From contig JAFTAM010000010.1 in NCBI GenBank assembly GCA_017458675.1, positions 1 through 47,505 on the forward strand: a DNA stretch of 47,505 nucleotides, given 5' to 3'. This stretch comes from a bacterium (GTDB lineage Bacteria; Vulcanimicrobiota; Xenobia; Xenobiales; Xenobiaceae). Numbering within the stretch: position 1 is the first letter of the stretch; every line of letters begins with the position of its first letter. Of this stretch, positions 1 through 6,113 are shown piece by piece. The translations under genes and the position numbers were made by a program. Under the pieces are notes generated by a model that saw only the letters and a list, made by a program, of their open reading frames with translations, was not told where the DNA came from and made no database searches.

Positions 1-111
1 GATGCCGGGAAGCTCTTGTTTTACCTTATTGTAAACTTCTTCGGCGGTTAAATGACAGTCGGATTCCATGACGGCGCGGCTGATAGCGGTTTTTTGTTTG
101 GTCAGGCCCAT
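1..111 (-). CDS. Fur-family regulator (PerR-like), N-terminal part, cut by window edge
   Basis: The first 37 codons of a minus-strand gene are present, starting at the ATG at 111-109 and open to the window edge. The segment contains TKQKTAISRAVMES followed by HLTAEEVYNKV. This is the usual start of Fur/PerR/Zur metalloregulators: a basic helix, then the xLTAExIY helix of the winged-helix domain. The metal-binding and dimerisation parts lie outside the window, so the subtype cannot be read directly. Divergent placement beside a rubrerythrin-containing gene, with a Fur-type palindrome between them, favours a PerR-like peroxide sensor over an iron-uptake Fur. That choice is inference. Confidence 0.75.
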   Translation of the reverse strand, partial: MGLTKQKTAISRAVMESDCHLTAEEVYNKVKQELPGI

Positions 112-175
112 AATTGCTTAACATTCTCACCTTTTCAGAAGGCATATTAAATAACGTCAAGAAACATTCAATATA

Positions 176-200
176 ATTTTTGAGAATCATTCTTAAAAAT
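176..200. promoter_or_regulatory. Fur/PerR-type operator palindrome in divergent promoter region
   Basis: A 25-bp near-perfect palindrome is centred on C188. Its core TGAGAATCATTCTTA resembles the 7-1-7 Fur-family box (TGATAATNATTATCA), and only the 182/194 pair breaks the outer symmetry. It lies between the Fur-family gene and the rubrerythrin fusion. A TATAAT hexamer follows at 206-211, so a bound repressor could block the rightward promoter and probably its own. The family assignment rests on similarity and context. Confidence 0.7.
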
Positions 201-343
201 ATTTTTATAATATTGGGGATAAACAGGCTTGCGATTGTGGGATGAAAGCTCCCGGCTGCAGAATATATATTTCCGTTTCGGCAGCAGGAAGTATTTTTCC
301 TTAAATTATAAGTCCTGAAAAAAACAAGTTGGAGGTATGTTGT

Positions 344-1771
344 TTGGATAAGACGGCTCTTTTTAAAATAAGCTACGGTTTATATGTTGTAAGCACATCC
401 CTAAACGGCAAAACTAACGGGTGCATTGTCAATACCGTAACCCAGATTACCGATTCTCCCTGCAGAATATCTCTGGCAGTCAATAAAGCCAACCTTACGC
501 CTTCAATGATCGAAGGCAGCCGGGAATTTGTTGTTTCTGTACTTTCGGAAAAGGCCGATTTTGCGATCTTTAAACATTTCGGCTTCCAGAGCGGGCGCAA
601 TGTCGATAAATTCGCCGACTATCCCTGCAGCGCGGAGAAAACGACGGGCCTGCCTTATCTGAATAACGGCTGCTGCGCCTATTTGGTCTGCAAAGTTTAT
701 AAGGTGGAAGACGTCGGAGCCCATCTGCTCTTCCTGGCCGATGTGACAGACGCACAGGTATTAAACGGCGACGCCGCTTTGACTTACGCTTATTATCATG
801 CCAACGTGAAGCCCCGTCCCGGAGCCAAGGCCGCCGCTCCCAAGGCCGAGCCCAAAAAACCGGTTCGCTGGGTCTGCAAGGTCTGCGGTTATGTGCACGA
901 GGGCCCAGAGCTGCCCGAGGACTTTGTCTGTCCTCTCTGCAGCGTCGGCGCGGAAAATTTTGCTCCCGAGTATGCCGAAGAAAAGGCGCCTGAGCTTCCG
1001 GTCCGGAAAAAGAAGACCGTCAAGCGCTGGGTCTGCACTCTGTGCGGTTATATCTATGAAGGCAAGGATCTGCCCGACGGTTATATCTGCCCGATCTGCA
1101 AGCACGGTACTGAAGTTTTTGAGTTTATCGATGTAGAGATTGACGATGACGGTTCCGATGAGGAATCGGAGGATGCAAATAAAGAGAAGGTTTCGGCTGC
1201 TGAAGCCGCGACCGATTTTGGAGGAAAGAAAATGGAATTAAAAGGTTCAAGGACTGAGAAGAATCTGCAGGAAGCTTTTGCCGGCGAGTCCCAGGCCCGC
1301 AACAAGTACAGCTACTATGCCAGCAAGGCCCGCAAGGAAGGCTATCAGCAGATCGCCAACATCTTTGAAGAGACCGCTCACAACGAGAGAGAGCACGCCG
1401 AGCTGTGGTTCAAGCACCTCCACGGCGGCGCCGTTCCCACCACGACCGTTAACCTGAAGGACGCTGCCGACGGCGAGAACTTCGAGTGGACCAACATGTA
1501 CGCCGAGTTCGCCAAAGTGGCCGACGAAGAAGGCTTCACCGAGATCGCCCGTCAGTTCCGCGCCGTAGGCGCCATTGAGAAGGCTCACGAAGAGCGCTAT
1601 CGCAAGCTGCTGGCCAACATTGAGGGCGGCATCGTCTTCTCCCGCGAGGGCGACACCGTTTGGCAGTGCCTGCAGTGCGGCAATATTGTCATCGGCAAGC
1701 AGGCTCCCGGCAAGTGCCCCGTCTGCGGTCACGATCAGTCCTACTTCCAGATCAAGGCTGAGAACTATTAA
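344..1771 (+). CDS. Flavin reductase-like / double rubredoxin / rubrerythrin fusion
   Basis: This is a 475-residue fusion likely to act in cytoplasmic peroxide and oxygen detoxification. Residues 1 to about 155 form a flavin reductase-like (FMN-binding split-barrel) domain of the Hrb type, with [12 protein letters not shown] near the start. Two short rubredoxin-like domains follow, each with paired CxxC motifs (WVCKVCGY...FVCPLC and WVCTLCGY...YICPIC). After an acidic linker comes a complete rubrerythrin: a four-helix di-iron domain ([27 protein letters not shown], a second helical pair EWTNMY...[10 protein letters not shown]) and a C-terminal rubredoxin knuckle (CLQCG...CPVCG). TTG 344 is preferred because GGAGG at 331-335 lies 8 nt upstream; an in-frame TTG at 329 would overlap that site. 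Electrons probably pass from the flavin domain through rubredoxins to the di-iron centre. A terminator follows. Confidence 0.9.
   Translation: MDKTALFKISYGLYVVSTSLNGKTNGCIVNTVTQITDSPCRISLAVNKANLTPSMIEGSREFVVSVLSEKADFAIFKHFGFQSGRNVDKFADYPCSAEKTTGLPYLNNGCCAYLVCKVYKVEDVGAHLLFLADVTDAQVLNGDAALTYAYYHANVKPRPGAKAAAPKAEPKKPVRWVCKVCGYVHEGPELPEDFVCPLCSVGAENFAPEYAEEKAPELPVRKKKTVKRWVCTLCGYIYEGKDLPDGYICPICKHGTEVFEFIDVEIDDDGSDEESEDANKEKVSAAEAATDFGGKKMELKGSRTEKNLQEAFAGESQARNKYSYYASKARKEGYQQIANIFEETAHNEREHAELWFKHLHGGAVPTTTVNLKDAADGENFEWTNMYAEFAKVADEEGFTEIARQFRAVGAIEKAHEERYRKLLANIEGGIVFSREGDTVWQCLQCGNIVIGKQAPGKCPVCGHDQSYFQIKAENY
1220..1234 (+). promoter_or_regulatory. Internal ribosome binding site and ATG inside the fusion gene
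   Basis: GGAGG at 1220-1224 is followed 7 nt later by an in-frame ATG at 1232. This ATG is exactly where a free-standing rubrerythrin would begin ([12 protein letters not shown]). Initiation here would give a normal-sized 179-residue rubrerythrin in addition to the full fusion. The site is seen directly; its use is inference. Confidence 0.6.
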
Positions 1772-1795
1772 TATCGGCTGACAGCAATTGAAAAG

Positions 1796-1834
1796 AAGCC
1801 CTCCGACGTTTAAGGCGTCCGGGGGCTTTTTTAT
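1796..1834 (+). terminator. Rho-independent terminator after the rubrerythrin fusion
   Basis: A GC-rich stem (AAGCCCTCCGACG paired with CGTCCGGGGGCTT, slightly imperfect) is followed by a T run at 1827-1832, 24 nt after the stop codon. Confidence 0.85.
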
Positions 1835-1835
1835 T

Positions 1836-1926
1836 GCACGCTAATCGCACGCGTATTGCACGCGTGCGATTAGCGTGTGATTAGACGGTGCAGATTCGAT
1901 CGCACGCGTGCGATTAGCGTGTGATT
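1836..1926. repeat. Palindrome plus direct repeat built on GCACGCGTGCGATTAGCGTG
   Basis: A 25-bp unit beginning GCACGCGTGCGATTAGCGTG occurs at 1858-1882 and again at 1902-1926. The inverted copy GCACGCTAATCGCACGCGT at 1836-1854 pairs with the first unit to form a long hairpin (1836-1878). The core GCACGCGTGC is itself palindromic. No protein is encoded. It lies just after the terminator and may be an extragenic palindromic element. Confidence 0.7.
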
Positions 1927-2191
1927 TGTTTGGATGTTTGCTGCTGTGAATTTTGCGAAGGGCCTTGCGGAAATAAGATTATGTTCGGGCGTTAAGCATG
2001 ACAAATATAGGCTTTATTTGATAAAGTTTTACGGAATTAAGATGTTAAATAATTATTTGTATTGCTTTGAGCATCAGATTATGCCGTATTGGCATACGGA
2101 GCGTCAAGCTCTGGAGCGCCTTAATGTATGCGGTAGGCGGTATATATTTTTTGTGTCCTCTTTCGCGTTTGGTTTGTTTAGTTTTAAACAG

Positions 2192-2281
2192 GCCGACCGA
2201 AGGGCGCGGTCCTCCGGGTCGGCTAGACAGGTGGGAGCGGTTGCTAAAGGAATTTGGCGCAGCGGCCCTCCGGAAAGGAGG
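2192..2281 (+). promoter_or_regulatory. Structured leader sequestering the Shine-Dalgarno of the small peptide gene
   Basis: Two hairpins are visible upstream of the 30-codon gene. GCCGACC (2192-2198) pairs with GGTCGGC (2217-2223). Directly before the start codon, CCTCC (2267-2271) pairs with the GGAGG Shine-Dalgarno (2277-2281) across a GGAAA loop. The ribosome binding site is therefore predicted to be closed in the folded mRNA, as is common in type I toxin messages. The pairing is read from the sequence; the control is inferred. Confidence 0.55.
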
Positions 2282-2289
2282 ACGGCACT

Positions 2290-2382
2290 ATGGAAAAATT
2301 TATAGTTATTGTAAATTTAATCGGAAGCCTGGCTTCAATTGCCGGATTCGTTTATTCCATATTTAAGGATAAAAAAAATTAA
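2290..2382 (+). CDS. Small hydrophobic peptide (30 aa), candidate type I toxin
   Basis: The ATG at 2290 sits 8 nt after a perfect GGAGG and opens a 30-codon frame ending TAA at 2382. The peptide starts MEKF and has one hydrophobic segment (about residues 4-25, rich in I, V, L, F, A and G). It ends in a charged KDKKN tail. This single-membrane-span, basic-tail layout is typical of type I toxins and other bacterial small membrane proteins. I cannot assign it to a named toxin family by sequence. A bidirectional terminator follows at once, and a good promoter points back at it from the opposite strand. It could instead be a small membrane protein with an unrelated role. Confidence 0.6.
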   Translation: MEKFIVIVNLIGSLASIAGFVYSIFKDKKN

Positions 2383-2487
2383 AACCGCCCAAAGTTTTCC
2401 CAGACCAAAGCGGTTTTAATTTTGTTCAAAAATTAAACGCGAAAAGGAAGCTTTATATGCCGTCTATCAGAAGGCGCTTCTTTTCTT
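2371..2487 (-). ncRNA. Predicted convergent antisense RNA to the small peptide gene
   Basis: A minus-strand promoter (TTGACA at 2522-2517, 17-nt spacer, TATTTT at 2499-2494) predicts a start near 2487. The transcript would carry a small hairpin (AGAAGcgcCTTCT) and end at the shared terminator hairpin followed by eight T residues (2378-2371). Its length would be about 115 nt. Its 3' half is complementary to the 3' end of the peptide message. No open frame of note is present. This arrangement matches 3'-overlapping type I antitoxins such as RatA. Confidence 0.55.
2378..2424. terminator. Bidirectional terminator shared by peptide gene and antisense RNA
   Basis: The 11-bp stem ATTAAAACCGC (2378-2388) pairs with GCGGTTTTAAT (2410-2420). 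T residues follow on both strands: 2420-2424 on plus, and 2378-2371 read on minus. Confidence 0.8.
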
Positions 2488-2493
2488 AGCTAT

Positions 2494-2522
2494 AAAATAG
2501 CTTATAATGTTGGGCTTGTCAA
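2494..2522 (-). promoter_or_regulatory. Promoter of the convergent antisense RNA
   Basis: On the minus strand there is a perfect TTGACA -35 box (2522-2517), a 17-nt spacer and TATTTT (2499-2494). No gene lies downstream except the convergent peptide locus, which is why an RNA product is predicted. Confidence 0.6.
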
Positions 2523-2573
2523 GACGCTGTCGACAGAAGACAACAAAACATGAGGCGGGCGGCTTCTAGTGAT

Positions 2574-2698
2574 TATGCCGGTTTTCTTTGTAGCTGCCGC
2601 TCTGCGCGAAGCTGTGCCCGAATCTCCGCGTACGCGTCAAATAAAACTTTTATTAAGCATGTTTGTTGAAAGCTTGTATTTGCTTAACTTGCCGCCTG
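2574..2698 (+). repeat. Dispersed hairpin repeat, copy A (subfamily 1)
   Basis: The copy starts TATGCCGGTTTTCTTTG, has a GC-rich variable middle, and continues with AAGCATG, AAAGCTTGTATTTGCTTAA and CTTGCCG. GGTTTTCTTTG pairs loosely with CAAATAAAAC to give a stem around the middle. The middle resembles copy E. It ends 3 bp before the stop codon of the lipid kinase gene. Confidence 0.75.
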
Positions 2699-2700
2699 TT

Positions 2701-3660
2701 TTATTCCGGCATAATTTGAGTCGGATAGCTTTTTCTCAAAAAGGCGGGACTGTTCAGGCTGGATTCGGGCAGGAGCATATGCTGGCTTTCCTTCAGAGCG
2801 GCGACGCTGACGGGGAGCTGGGAAAAGAGCATGCCGTCTACGCGCACCGGCGCGGTATGCCTGGAATCAACGGTGATCTTTTTGGCCTGACAGTAATATA
2901 CGCTCGTTGAACGGTTGATGTGGGCCCCGAAGAAAGCGAAAGGAGCTAAAGCTAAAAACTTGAGCTTGCTCATGTTGGAAAGTATGCAGATATCTAAAAG
3001 GCCGTCGTTGATTTTTGCTTGGGGAGCTATCTGAATCCCAGCGCAGTAGCAGCGGGAATTGGCGGCGGTAATCTGCAGAACGTCTTTAATTTCTACGGGC
3101 TTATGATCGTTAATGGAGATCGTATAGCTCTGCGGCTGAAAGTCAAATACGGAGCTCACTCCCAGCTTCAGGCCGGTAAGCCAGCGCCTGAAGCCTCTGG
3201 GTTCTTCCAGCGGCGCTTTGGACCAGACATAGGCGTCCAGGCCTATGCCGATATTTTCAATGAACAGGGGGCCGCCTTTAATCTTGCCTATATCTATGCG
3301 GCCGATTCTGCCGTTCAGAGAGGCCTGCAGACATTCCAGCGGATCGGAGGGGAGATAGAGACTGGCCGCCATATTGTTGAAGGTGCCCAGAGGCAGGATG
3401 CCCAGCACCCTTCTGGCCGCATACATGCCCTGCAGGACCTCTCGGACCGTATCGTCGCCGCCGCCGGCAAAGATAAAGCGGAAGTTTCTGGCGGCTTCCT
3501 TGGCCAGAATTACAGAGTGGCCCTGATACTGACTGATAAATACCGTACCGCCCAGCGCCTGCACGGCGTCTGAGAAATGATCTAAAAAATGTTTCCCTCT
3601 GCCGTTGCCGGCGTAGGGATTGATAATTATACAAAATTTTCCCTGCTCTTGTATACTCAC
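2701..3660 (-). CDS. Diacylglycerol kinase-family lipid kinase
   Basis: This 319-residue protein matches the DAGK catalytic family (YegS/BmrU/DgkB type), ATP-dependent kinases of lipid or related hydroxyl substrates. The N-terminal INPYAGNGRGK (residues 13-23) corresponds to the INPxSGxG element. The glycine-rich nucleotide loop reads GGGDDT (66-71) where the family consensus is GGDGT, so a glycine is replaced by aspartate. LGTFNN (91-96) matches the LGTxND loop. A C-terminal domain with VDG near residue 275 completes the normal length. The start is GTG 3660. No Shine-Dalgarno is visible, but a TATAAT box sits exactly six bases upstream. The true lipid substrate cannot be told from sequence. 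Confidence 0.85.
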   Translation of the reverse strand: MSIQEQGKFCIIINPYAGNGRGKHFLDHFSDAVQALGGTVFISQYQGHSVILAKEAARNFRFIFAGGGDDTVREVLQGMYAARRVLGILPLGTFNNMAASLYLPSDPLECLQASLNGRIGRIDIGKIKGGPLFIENIGIGLDAYVWSKAPLEEPRGFRRWLTGLKLGVSSVFDFQPQSYTISINDHKPVEIKDVLQITAANSRCYCAGIQIAPQAKINDGLLDICILSNMSKLKFLALAPFAFFGAHINRSTSVYYCQAKKITVDSRHTAPVRVDGMLFSQLPVSVAALKESQHMLLPESSLNSPAFLRKSYPTQIMPE

Positions 3661-3666
3661 AGGCTA

Positions 3667-3672
3667 ATTATA
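3667..3672 (-). promoter_or_regulatory. -10 box positioned for a leaderless lipid-kinase mRNA
   Basis: TATAAT on the minus strand occupies the -12 to -7 positions if transcription starts at the first base of GTG 3660. No ribosome binding site is visible and the -35 region is poor. A leaderless message is the simplest reading but is not proven. Confidence 0.4.
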
Positions 3673-3690
3673 GCAGAAATTAAGCTTCAG

Positions 3691-3742
3691 CGGCAAAGGC
3701 GCGGTTCTGAATTAAATTTCAAATTCTTACGCCCTTTATCAG
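3691..3742 (-). pseudogene. Decayed duplicate of the yqeG 3' end
   Basis: About 50 bp here closely match the 3' end of yqeG at 5251-5302 in the same orientation, including a shared run GGCAAAGGCGCGGT and a shared CTTACGCCCTT. Translated on the minus strand it recalls the YqeG tail (KGVR, then QNRAFA), with a small deletion and a stop. It abuts the 3' end of the ATPase pseudogene. The two copies therefore bracket that gene as direct repeats. Confidence 0.7.
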
Positions 3743-3750
3743 CCGCTCCC

Positions 3751-4974
3751 TCATATCATCCAGATCGGCACGATCAAATTGTTTTTGTCTATGGCGGATA
3801 ACTCCGGCTTCATACATAAGACCGCTCCTGTTGAGCGCGGAACGCTGGATCTGTCCAGCAGACCAAAGACTTTGACAAGATCGGTTCCCGGATTTGACGT
3901 TCTTTTGATCTCGATGGGATTCAGCACTCCGTCGCGCTCGAGAATAACGTCGATCTCTTTCATATCTTTGTCGCGGTAGTAATACATGTAAGGCTCAATT
4001 CCGCATCCGAGGTATGTCTTGGCAATTTCGGAAACCGCATAATTCTCCAGGATTGCGCCGTTCAGCGCGCCGTTTTCAAGAGTCTGAGCATTGCTCCATT
4101 TGGTAAGATGGCAGACCAGCCCGGTATCGTAGAAATACAGCTTAGGAGTTTTTACAAGACGCTTGAGAAGATTGTTTGAGTAGGGGTGAAGATAGAAAAT
4201 GAGGCCGAGAGTTTCGAGTATATTCAGCCAGTCCTTAACTTGTTTCTGATTTATGTCCGCATCGCGGGCAATCTCGGCTGCGTTGAGCATCTGACCGGTT
4301 CTGGCGGCGGCAGCGGTTATGAAACGCAGAAATTTCAGAGTATCAATAGTTTCAGACAGTTCCCTGACGTCTCTCTCAATGTATGTACTGATATAGCTGC
4401 TGTAAAAAATCCGGCTGCTGCTGATCTTGCCGCTGAGCAGCGCCGGCATTGAACCTCTGAATATGCGTTCGAATATTTCCGACGTATCAGCCTTGACTCT
4501 GTTTTTGCCTCTTTCCGACAGTTTATTTATATCAATTTCAAAAGGAGTCATGGCATTGCCGTTTATTTCGGATTGCGAGAGCGGCGTCAAAGACAGAATG
4601 GCCGCCCGGCCCGCCAGCGATTCCTGTACGCCCCGCATCATCTTAAAAATTTGAGAGCCTGTCAGCCAAAAGTCTCCTGCTTTCTGCTCCTTATCAAAAT
4701 GTATCTTGATATAGGTAAAAAGCTCGGGAGCATATTGAATTTAATCGATCAGCACCGGAGGTTTATGCAGCTGCAGAAACAGCTCAGGGTCGGTCCTGGC
4801 CAGGTATCTGTCATTCAGATCGTCAAGGGAAACGTACCTGCGATCCGTGCCTTCCATCAGTTTTGTGAGCATAGTTGTCTTGCCGACCTGTCTGGGACCG
4901 GTTACGATGACCGCCGGATATTCATTGCTAACCTGCAAAATAACTTTTTCTAGGCTGCGGCGTATATAATTCAT
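3751..4974 (-). pseudogene. DUF4143-type AAA ATPase, disrupted by a nonsense codon in Walker B
   Basis: One reading frame runs from ATG 4974 (MNYIRRSLEKVI) to 3751, about 407 codons. It is interrupted only by TAA at 4743-4741. Upstream of the stop is a Walker A motif (GPRQVGKTT). The stop falls directly after PPVLID, where family members read LIDEIQ, so the lost codon is the catalytic Walker B glutamate. The frame then resumes with IQYAPELF and WLTGSQIFKMM. The C-terminal DUF4143 nuclease-like region is complete, with LYFYDTGLVCHL, EIDVILERDG and PIEIKRT. No frameshift is needed to join the two parts. Family members are accessory ATPases of unclear role. The flanking yqeG 3'-end repeats suggest acquisition as an insertion. 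Confidence 0.85.
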
Positions 4975-5083
4975 TAAATATGTCTCTTTCGGCTGATTTG
5001 TAATACGATTACATTTTAGCCGAAGAATAGCTGACAATCAACGCTTCAAAGGTCTCTTACGGAGCCGCATTTCAAAAAAAAAC

Positions 5084-5136
5084 AGATTCTTCGCTTCCGC
5101 TCAGAATGACACGGTTTGGGGCCATCCTGAGTAGGT
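5084..5136. repeat. REP-like palindromic repeat
   Basis: This is an ATTCTTCGCT...GCTCAGAATGAC half-element (5086-5110) followed by a degenerate CATCCTGAG half. It belongs to the REP family found in most gaps of the window. Confidence 0.7.
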
Positions 5137-5237
5137 CAATGCGCTTTCTGCGAAGGAACTGTAATGTAACGTGGTATAGCTGAGAAAATTAAAAGCGCAT
5201 TACTTCTGAAGTTATAAGATAACTGCAGACAATAAAA

Positions 5238-5741
5238 CTAAACCTTGCAGGCAAAGGCGCGGTCCTGAATAAAATTCTCCAAATATCTTACGCCCTTCAT
5301 CCACCACTGCTCGTGGAATTTTTTCGGACGGATCAAAGCCGTCTGCAGGCCGCTGCGCTTGCCGGCCAATACGTCGGTGAAGAGCTGATCGCCCACCATG
5401 AGCGTTTCCGAGCTGTCCAGGGCCAGCTTTTCCAGGGCGCGGCGGATTCCCAGAGTAGAGGGCTTGCAGGCCTGGGGCACAAAGGGGATCTGCAGACGGT
5501 CGGCCACGCTCTGCAGCCGCTCGGTGATAGCGTTGGATACGATGCAGACCAGGAAGCCCAGCCTTTTGGCCGCCGCTACCCAGCGGACGACCTTTTTCTG
5601 CAGGCGGGTGTCGTTCCACTTAACCAGGGTATTATCAAAGTCCAGCAATATGCCGCGGATGCCGTTTTTCTTCAGGCGGGCCAGATCGATATCGGCTACG
5701 GACATGACCGTAAAGTTGGGAACGAACATTCTTTTCAACAT
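5238..5741 (-). CDS. yqeG: YqeG-family HAD IIIA phosphatase
   Basis: This 167-residue protein matches the YqeG family of cytoplasmic HAD-superfamily phosphatases common in Bacillota. HAD motif I is LLDFDNTLV (about residues 32-40), motif II is the serine in IVSNA, motif III is the lysine in CKPS, and motif IV is VGDQLFTDVLAG. Length is normal for the family. The start is ATG 5741. As with the lipid kinase, a TATAAT box lies six bases upstream and no Shine-Dalgarno is present. ATG 5729 (residue 5) is an alternative start. Its 3' end is duplicated at 3691-3742. Confidence 0.9.
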   Translation of the reverse strand: MLKRMFVPNFTVMSVADIDLARLKKNGIRGILLDFDNTLVKWNDTRLQKKVVRWVAAAKRLGFLVCIVSNAITERLQSVADRLQIPFVPQACKPSTLGIRRALEKLALDSSETLMVGDQLFTDVLAGKRSGLQTALIRPKKFHEQWWMKGVRYLENFIQDRAFACKV

Positions 5742-5747
5742 GACGCT

Positions 5748-5753
5748 ATTATA
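5748..5753 (-). promoter_or_regulatory. -10 box positioned for a leaderless yqeG mRNA
   Basis: TATAAT on the minus strand is exactly at -12 to -7 relative to the A of ATG 5741. The matching -35 position reads TTATTT, which is weak. The same geometry precedes the lipid kinase gene. Confidence 0.4.
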
Positions 5754-5907
5754 TCACGTCAATTTTATAAAAATAAAGCGTTAAATGAACATTTAATCAA
5801 TTTTTCTGCAAAATGTATGAGTCTGTGCAGAATATATGCCCGCTTTGCGGCATTTGAAAGGTATATAATCTGTGTGTTTTGTCTTAACTGACAGCGGATT
5901 ATTTAAA

Positions 5908-5949
5908 GTATGTATGCTTAAAGCTTGTATTCGTTTAACTTACCGGCTG
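5908..5949 (+). repeat. Dispersed hairpin repeat, copy B (3' part only)
   Basis: About 42 bp match the right end of the dispersed repeat: GTATGCTTAAAGCTTGTATT, then TTTAACTTACCGGCTG. The left hairpin part is missing. It lies in the yqeG/Sel1 intergenic region. Confidence 0.6.
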
Positions 5950-6113
5950 TGTTCACATTATGGAAAAATTTTGCAATATTCAAATAGATGTATTTACAAA
6001 GCAGCGCTTTGCGTATATATTGATAAGTGATCGGTTTGTTCGCGCTTAAAGCGGAAGGCGGATAAAAAACTTACAAAGACGCAATTATCGGCTGAGAAGG
6101 AGTGAGAAAATTT

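Noticed and set aside
1934-2366. Two overlapping plus-strand frames of about 100-120 codons
   Set aside because: No ribosome binding site or domain. The hairpin leader and the 30-codon gene with perfect Shine-Dalgarno explain the region better.
2569-2910. Plus-strand frame over dispersed repeat copy A
   Set aside because: It is the repeat plus the antisense of the lipid kinase 3' end.
4741-4743. TAA read as a sense codon (stop reassignment)
   Set aside because: Many other genes here, including the radical SAM-Nudix and rubrerythrin genes, end normally at TAA.
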